Origin: Plazaster borealis
Lineage: Eukaryota; Echinodermata; Asteroidea; Forcipulatida; Labidiasteridae
Length of the DNA stretch: 64,000 bases
NCBI GenBank assembly: GCA_021014325.1
Contig: CM037461.1
Span: forward strand, 6,291,501 to 6,355,500
Reading direction: 5' to 3'
Below are positions 58,300-64,000 of the stretch, piece by piece; within the stretch, counting starts at the first letter, position 1; every line of letters starts with the position of its first letter. Made by a program: the position numbers and the translations under genes. The notes under the pieces are model-generated. The model ran no database searches, was not told the origin of the DNA, and saw nothing but the letters and a program-made list of their open reading frames with translations.

Positions 58300-59304
58300 C
58301 TAGTTTTCCGACTGAGGATTACATTTGTTCGTATTACCAGTGTCATTAGGTTTTACATTATTCTGGCCTGAACTACAATTTCTACTAATATGGCCTACTT
58401 TGCCACACTTATAGCATTCTCTATTTCTACGTCTTAGTGACTGCACAAGATTTTCAACAATTTGAATGTTTTGATTTAGCTTTTGCACAAGTCTGCCTAT
58501 CTTTTCATCAATACTCATCTCTGACGTCTTATTTTCCCCAGCTGACCTTTGCAATGAAGCAACGCGTTGTTGCTGCGTAGTCACAGCCGCCTGTGCAGTT
58601 AAGTTTGCATTTGCCTCAGCTTGTAAAATGTCTTCTTCGCGTTGCGCTACTTGTAGTGCGTCTTTGAGTGCTTTTGTGTTTGCTCGACGCACTTCTGCTC
58701 TGATTGAAGGAGGTTGTAATGCGTCAATGAAATAACTCACTGCGACATGATCGGCATTGAGTGCGTCCATTTTTGGATACGCCCTTGTGACTAGGCTACG
58801 GATGTCTTGTGCCAATGCAGCTAATTTTTCACCTTGCTTACGCTCACGCTGCTTTAATCGCGAGCGGTATGCATCAGTACTATGAGTTGGGCTAAAGCGA
58901 GCTCGTAATTCTTCTTCAACAAAAATGTAGTTAGTCTTCTCATTATCTGGAATATCTCTAAACAGTTTTAACGCAGGGCCTCTTAAACACACAGCGAGTT
59001 GCTGAACCCTTTCGGTTCCAACCCAATTGTTGATATCGGCACACAAATTAAAATGCACAATCCAGTCTTTAAAATTACTAGCTCCATCGTAATTTCCAGG
59101 AGTTCTCTGTTTATCCACAAGCATGATTTTAGAAGGTGAAGACTTAATTTTTGGCTTAGGTTTATATTTCCTAACTGTGACATTACGCAATGGGGTAAAT
59201 AATTGACTGATTGGACTACCTTCTGTTGGTGGGTCACTGGTTGGCATTTTTAGCCCAACATAAAGAGGCAAGCCTTTTCCACCAGCCGAAGCTGCCTGCA
59301 CCAC
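58300..59304 (-). CDS. Gypsy-type retrotransposon gag
   Basis: 334 codons, uninterrupted, coding for a capsid-type region (WIVHFNLCADINNWV, then FRDIPDNEKTNYIFVEEELR) and a C-terminal CCHC zinc knuckle CYKCGKVGHISRNC. It ends in TAG at 58300-58302. The start is uncertain: the frame may begin a little upstream, since the first codon here need not be ATG. Gag packages retroelement RNA. Confidence 0.85.
   Translation of the reverse strand: MVQAASAGGKGLPLYVGLKMPTSDPPTEGSPISQLFTPLRNVTVRKYKPKPKIKSSPSKIMLVDKQRTPGNYDGASNFKDWIVHFNLCADINNWVGTERVQQLAVCLRGPALKLFRDIPDNEKTNYIFVEEELRARFSPTHSTDAYRSRLKQRERKQGEKLAALAQDIRSLVTRAYPKMDALNADHVAVSYFIDALQPPSIRAEVRRANTKALKDALQVAQREEDILQAEANANLTAQAAVTTQQQRVASLQRSAGENKTSEMSIDEKIGRLVQKLNQNIQIVENLVQSLRRRNRECYKCGKVGHISRNCSSGQNNVKPNDTGNTNKCNPQSEN
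58303..58309 (-). promoter_or_regulatory. Candidate -1 frameshift site between gag and pol
   Basis: On the minus strand ggaaaac lies directly before the gag stop TAG; the pol frame (gga aaa cta) is open across it. The heptamer is imperfect compared with X-XXY-YYZ, so this is inference from the frame offset. Confidence 0.4.
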
Positions 59305-59463
59305 CCTGTCATAATAGCTAACTTCTGCTTTCTAAAATGGATTTCATCCCTAATGGATTTGGACTCTACTTTACATGGAGGTGTCGACTCTAAAATCCCA
59401 TGCTCTAAATGAGAGGTGCCCTCTCCGTCGACAAGTCTGTGTGCCATAATGCAAAATATATTA

Positions 59464-59480
59464 TCCCACCGCTGCCACCA
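59464..59480 (-). promoter_or_regulatory. Primer-binding site, tRNA-Leu type
   Basis: On the minus strand TGGTGGCAGCGGTGGGA, 3 bases after the LTR end. It is complementary to the 3' end of a eukaryotic tRNA-Leu (…TCCCACCGCTGCCACCA), recalled from general knowledge. Confidence 0.75.
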
Positions 59481-59483
59481 ATT

Positions 59484-60011
59484 TGTAACGGGCCAAGGAC
59501 GTGGGTGTGGTGCGGCAGGGTCCGGATGGGCAAAGCCCACCACGTCGGAACAAAAAAGAGGGGGTTGATGAAATTAAACCAATGTTAACACCAAAAGAAC
59601 GTGTGGCACAACAGACACAGCTTCAGGGGGCGCCTCCCATGATAAGTTTTAATCGTACACAACAACAATATGGCAATAGTTTATACTATAAATAAATAAG
59701 AGCAGAGGGGATAATAGAAATCGCACTTACATGATAATACAGTTGAGAGCGGTGCAGGGAGCTCGGGCTGGCGTGTCGAACCAAAAGTAAACTAATATAC
59801 GGAAAGAAAGAGGGCTTCGCCTCGAAATGAAATTGTGACCGACGCCCCACTCTCTGCACCGAGGTTTTATACCATTTTACACATTCCAAAAATGGGTACA
59901 GTGGGTATAAATACAAAGTAACAAAAGAACCACCCATAGGGGAAAGTAGGTCAGATGCGTACTTATTCAAATTAACCGTGATTGAGTTAAACTAAGTCGG
60001 TGTACGTTACA
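59484..60011 (-). mobile_element. Gypsy 5' LTR
   Basis: 528 bp bounded by TGTAACG and CGTTACA, perfect 7-bp inverted ends of TG...CA form, next to the primer-binding site. A TATAAAAC promoter box lies on the minus strand at 59864-59871. No partner LTR is visible at the low-coordinate end. Confidence 0.7.
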
Positions 60012-60350
60012 TTACAGTAACGGGAAAATTATCAATTGACTCTTGAACTTTGATCCTCTGCTCGATTTGATACGGGGAGTTCCAAGGCCCGTCGAGTTAT
60101 TTCCCCCCAAATAAAAAAAAACACCCATACACCGTTGTCTTATTCTTATTCCAGACGTCCGAGCATCAATCTTGAAAGCAATATAGCCTACAGGTCAGCG
60201 TAACTCCCCTATTGTAGCGTAGTCTTAGCTTTTCGGTTCACACAATTTACTAAAGGAGACCAAGACACTTTCTCTGTTTTCTTTAGCATCTGAGGAGAGC
60301 TTTTATTCAACACTATCAACTCCAAACTTTACAACAATGAAGATTAATGC
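60012..60350. other. Short intergenic stretch, nothing recognised
   Basis: About 340 bp between the Gypsy LTR and a MITE-1 copy, with no repeat match or ORF of note. Confidence 0.4.
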
Positions 60351-60723
60351 TTAAAGGCACTGTAGACGTTTGGTAATTACTCAAAATATATATTAGCATA
60401 AAAACTTACTTGGTAACGAGAAACGGGGAGCTGTTGGTAGTATAAAACATTGTGAGAAACGACTCCCTCTGAAGTAACGTATTTTTTGAGAAAGAGGTAA
60501 TTCCTCACTAAAATAATAGACTTCTTGCAAGAAGCCTTTTATTCCCATCAGAAAGCACACAAATTTGTACAACAAGGGTGTTTTTTCTTTCATCATTTTC
60601 TCGCAACTTCAATGACCAATTGAGCCCAAATTTGCACAGGCTTGTTATTTTATGCATATGTTGGGATACACCAAGTGAGAATACTGGTCTTTGACAATTA
60701 CCAAACGTGTTCAGTGCCTTTAA
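60351..60723 (-). mobile_element. MITE-1 copy, full length, reversed
   Basis: 373 bp, from TTAAAGGCACTGTAGACG to CGTGTTCAGTGCCTTTAA, with TTAA at both ends. The ORFs here are within the element. Confidence 0.85.
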
Positions 60724-61077
60724 GGGACGATTCCCAGGCGAGCGGGTTTCCCAATCGCCCAGCAGAGGGCGGCAATCGGAGGCTCCAGCCACATACATTA
60801 ATTTTGTCTGTGTCTTCACCGTGGACAGAGCCGTATATTGAGAGAGTTGCGACAACTTGCGATTAGAAGCCATTTTGTCTCCAAAAAATGCATTGGCGAA
60901 TACAGGGTGCCAGACTAGTCTGCCCATTGGGTTGTACTGCATTTTGGAACAAAATGGCGTCCAGCAACCACGTGACCGGAGAAAGCTGGTCCCTCCATGT
61001 CGCAACTCTCTCAATACACAGCTCTGACCGTGGAGCCGTGCTGGCGCCCCCTAACGGCCGACTGGCAACGCCGCTAT

Positions 61078-61927
61078 TGTATTGTTATATATATATAATG
61101 AGTAGGGAAGATGGCCTTAGCTTTCGATCCAGACCGGACCTTCTTCAGAGGCATAAACCAAGTACAAACAAACACATATCCATTTATAGAAAAAAAGAGG
61201 GGAAAGGGATTAAGGGAAGGATCCAGAAAGAAGCGGGAAAATTATAGCCAATCAAAGTTTCTATTTCAGAAACAATTGGTGGCTATGAACCAATAGGAGT
61301 AAAGTGGTGAGGACAAAGGATGTATAGTATGAAAGGATGGATTACTGGACCATAAAAGTGGTAAATGCATTGTTCGATAACAATGCAGGGAAACATGAAA
61401 GGGTAGGATTGGAGAGCAAGTTGCATCATGATGCAACTAACAATGGTCAATTAAAGAATAGCAAGATCAAAGGTAGGATGATATTAAAAATAGGTGTGAG
61501 GGACCTGTGGAAAAAAGGTTACTACATGAGATATTTATAGTAAGAAATTTATAAAAAACAACTTATTGACAGAAAAAAATGTGTTTATTTACACTTTATT
61601 TACAGAATATATACAACAAATAAATTATCAGGCAGAGGAGTGAAGTGGAGGGTAATGGGAAGTTATTTAACACCAGTGTTTATGTTTAGTCCAAAGGGTT
61701 GGACTGTGTTAAGTTGGTGAATCCAGTGTGATTCACTATGCTTGCGGTGTGTGTCATCACCATTGCAAGCTTCAATCACCAGAAGTTCAACATCCTTGAC
61801 ACTATGATTGGGGCTGTTGAAGTGGATAGAGACTGGGTACGGTTTCTTGGTCTTTATGGAAGAGACATGATTCGTAAAGCGAAGACTGAGTTTGGTCTTA
61901 GTCGTATTGTTATATATATATATAATG
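61078..61927 (-). mobile_element. 5'-truncated Penelope-like element with GIY-YIG C-terminus
   Basis: From about 61908 down to a TAA at 61663-61665, the minus strand encodes a tail with RFTNHVSSIKTKKPYPVSIH, an H-S-V-K-D-V-E-L-L-V-I-E block, RKHSESHWIHQLNT, then FGLN, the C-terminal half of the GIY-YIG endonuclease found in PLEs. A 0.58 kb 3' UTR with ctgaagaaggtccggtctgg follows. The piece is bracketed by direct copies of gtattgttatatatatataa at 61080 and 61906. The RT domain is missing. Confidence 0.7.
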
Positions 61928-63307
61928 ATTTTGGGTTGAACAAAGAAAAATTGACCAGAGTGGGATTTGAACCAACGACCTCCGGTTTAACGTGCCGGCG
62001 CTCTACCAACTGAGCTATCTAGCCCTATGTTGGCGGTCTCCCTATTTTGTCAATATCTTTGTTCGGGGGGTGCCAGTCAGAAAGCCATTCAACCGCAAAC
62101 TGCCATGTAGCCAGGGATCACACCCATACGATACAACCTGGGAAGCGGCAGCCGGGGATCACCTTAAGGGGATGCGACTTTTTTTTATATATCATATATC
62201 AAGTAATGGACCACAAGGGAAACTGACTGGGTAAATATTAAATGATTTTGGGTTGAACAAAGAAAAATTGACCAGAGTGGGATTTGAACCAACGACCTCC
62301 GGTTTAACGTGCCGGCGCTCTACCAACTGAGCTATCTAGCCCTATGTTGGCGGTCTCCCTATTTTGTCAATATCTTTGTTCGGGGGGTGCCAGTCAGAAA
62401 GCCATTCAACCGCAAACTACCGTGTAGCCAGGGATCACACCCATACGATACAACCTGAGAAGCGGCAGCCGGGGATCACCTTAAGGGGATGCGACTTTTT
62501 TTTATATATCATATATCAAGTAATGGACCACAAGGGAAACTGACTGGGTAAATATTAAATGATTTTGGGTTGAACAAAGAAAAATTGACCAGAGTGGGAT
62601 TTGAACCAACGACCTCCGGTTTAACGTGCCGGCGCTCTACCAACTGAGCTATCTAGCCCTATGTTGGCGGTCTCCCTATTTTGTCAATATCTTTGTTCGG
62701 GGGATGCCAGTCAGAAAGCCATTCAACCGCAAACTGCCGTGTAGCCAGGGATCACACCCATACGATACAACCTGGGAAGCGGCAGCCGGGGATCACCTTA
62801 AGGGGATGCGATTTTTTTATATATATCATATATCAAGTAATGGACCACAAGGGAAACTGACTGGGTAAATATTAAATGATTTTGGGTTGAACAAAGAAAA
62901 ATTGACCAGTGTGGGATTTGAACCAACGACCTCCGGTTTAACGTGCCGGCGCTCTACCAACTGAGCTATCTAGCCCTATGTTGGCGGTCTCCCTATTTTG
63001 TCAATATCTTTGTTCGGGGGGTGCCAGTCAGAAAGCCATTCAACCGCAAACTGCCGTGTAGCCAGGGATCACACCCATACGATACAACCTGGGAAGCGGC
63101 AGCCGGGGATCACCTTAAGGGGATGCGACTTTTTTTTATATATCATATATATATAATGATTGTGGGTTGAACAAAGAAACATTGACTAGAGTGGGATTTG
63201 AACCAACGACCTCCGGTTTAACGTGCCGGCGCTCTACCAACTGAGCTATCTAGCCCTATGTTGGCGGTCTCCCTATTTTGTCAATATCTTTGTTCGGGGG
63301 GTGCCAG

Positions 63308-63309
<2 letters not shown>
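61926..63309 (-). repeat. Five tandem copies of a tRNA-derived repeat, period 317 bp
   Basis: The aacgacctccgg mark falls at 61974, 62291, 62608, 62925 and 63205, giving three spacings of exactly 317 and one of 280. Each unit carries, on the minus strand, box A TAGCTCAGTTGG and box B GGTTCAAATCC in a 75-nt tRNA-like block, plus the body with gtgccagtcagaaagccatt and gatcaccttaaggggatgcg. The last unit is cut by (TA)n at 63310. The arms of the acceptor stem do not pair, so these are not working tRNA genes. Confidence 0.88.

Positions 63310-63369
<60 letters not shown>
63310..63369. repeat. (TA)n microsatellite
   Basis: About 30 uninterrupted TA units directly after the truncated fifth tRNA-derived unit. 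Confidence 0.95.
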
Positions 63370-63374
<5 letters not shown>

Positions 63375-63697
63375 AGAGGGGCGGGTGACAAAATTCCTCA
63401 CCTCCCCCCCCCCCCCGAAAGACATGGGGAAGTGACTGGTTTGATGCTTCCCTCCTCCAATTTATGTCTTTGCCCCCGCTTGCCCACCCCCTTATGAAAA
63501 TATATAGTTACGGAACTGCAGATAAGCCTACCTTTTATGCCATTGAATTTGTTTGTTGTCGTTAACTTTTGCGTGCAGATGACAAACCTTTAATCTGACT
63601 CGAATTTTCAAGTTTAATTTCTTGAGTGAAAATATCCTCCCCAGATCAACAAGTCAATTAGTTTAGGTTATAACTCATGGTAGAGTTTGAGTTTATA
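63370..63697. other. 3' flank of the fibrinogen-related gene, nothing else recognised
   Basis: Holds a C-rich run (63400-63416) and probably the 3' UTR of the minus-strand gene; no certain polyadenylation signal was picked. Confidence 0.4.
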
Positions 63698-64000
63698 TTA
63701 TATTATTACTTGCCGTACTTTCATGCTGCATTTCTTGAGAGAGTAATCATGACCTGTCCAGTGTTTCCATTGTATTCCAAGTCCATACCACACATCTGCC
63801 CTTTGGTAGTATTTGCCGTTCAGATTAGCATTATGACACCGATTATACCACCACGCACCGTTAAATTTCACAGCACAATTATGTGACACTGCATCATTGT
63901 CCCGGTCCTTGGTTGTAAATGGATGCCCGTTACTAAATGCCATTGAATCGCCTGCTGAACTATTTCCATCATATAAACCAACATGGAGAGTGTAGTTGTC
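63698..64000 (-). CDS. Fibrinogen-related protein, C-terminal 100 residues (partial)
   Basis: The frame is open from the window edge (64000) to TAA at 63698-63700. It encodes the second half of a fibrinogen C-terminal (FReD) domain as found in ficolins, tenascins and angiopoietins, secreted proteins that bind sugars or acetyl groups in many invertebrates. Visible features: YTLHVGLYDGNSSAG at the start, the calcium site DRDND (32-36), the disulfide pair C42 and C55 in NCAVKFNGAWWYNRCHNANL, and the WKHWTGHDYSLK...MKVR end. The 5' part lies beyond the window, so the parent family cannot be named. It is transcribed towards the receptor gene. Confidence 0.9.
   Translation of the reverse strand, partial: DNYTLHVGLYDGNSSAGDSMAFSNGHPFTTKDRDNDAVSHNCAVKFNGAWWYNRCHNANLNGKYYQRADVWYGLGIQWKHWTGHDYSLKKCSMKVRQVII

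Noticed and set aside
60508..61014. A 168-residue minus-strand gene
   Set aside because: Most of it lies in the MITE-1 copy at 60351-60723; the rest matches no domain and its frame just happens to stay open.
61952..63281. Functional tRNA genes (five tRNA-like blocks on the minus strand)
   Set aside because: Boxes A and B are fine, but the 5' end (GGGCTAG) does not pair with the 3' end (CTCTGGT), the base before the putative anticodon GTT is not T, and each sits in an identical 317-bp repeat. They are tRNA-derived repeats.

Overview
This 64 kb window is eukaryotic, AT-rich, intron-rich and full of transposon remnants. The gene architecture, the dense TTAA-flanked MITEs, the tRNA-Leu-headed SINEs and the relaxin-receptor-type gene point to a deuterostome marine invertebrate. 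I favour an echinoderm, probably a sea star, but that is partly recalled from its repeat families and not proven here.

The main gene is on the plus strand, from 3117 to 40648: a leucine-rich-repeat GPCR of the relaxin-receptor class (RXFP1/2, insect LGR3 type). I assembled 13 exons by eye. In order they encode LDLa 1, LDLa 2, an LRR N-cap, nine LRR exons, and one large exon with the hinge, seven-helix domain and C-tail. All 12 introns are GT-AG and every phase agrees (1-1 for the LDLa exons, phase 2 through the LRR exons), giving 750 complete codons. The start codon and signal peptide lie upstream, outside the window or unrecognised. Introns run from 526 bp to 11.3 kb and are packed with repeats.

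The largest intron (25415-36706) holds an array of about 130-bp repeats (29330-29915), then a head-to-tail duplication of about 2.84 kb (29971-32805 and 32806-35640). Each duplicate ends in short repeats built round a perfect palindrome. The second duplicate carries two small mobile elements whose empty sites are preserved in the first.

Downstream of the receptor (41-63.7 kb) I see no intact host gene. The region holds an A-rich minisatellite; a 1.3 kb TA-flanked element with an exon-like ORF in inverted arms; a 0.95 kb TTAA-type element enclosing a decayed THAP domain; a minus-strand Gypsy retrotransposon with a gag, a two-stop pol and one LTR; a 5'-truncated Penelope-like element with a GIY-YIG tail; and five tandem copies of a tRNA-derived repeat. 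At the right edge a minus-strand exon encodes the C-terminal 100 residues of a fibrinogen-related protein.

Transposon families seen at least twice include: TTAA-type MITEs (three families plus the THAP element), foldback elements, GGGTC-rich repeats, two tRNA-Leu SINE subtypes, and 3' ends of CR1/L2-like LINEs. Repeat boundaries were judged by eye and are approximate.
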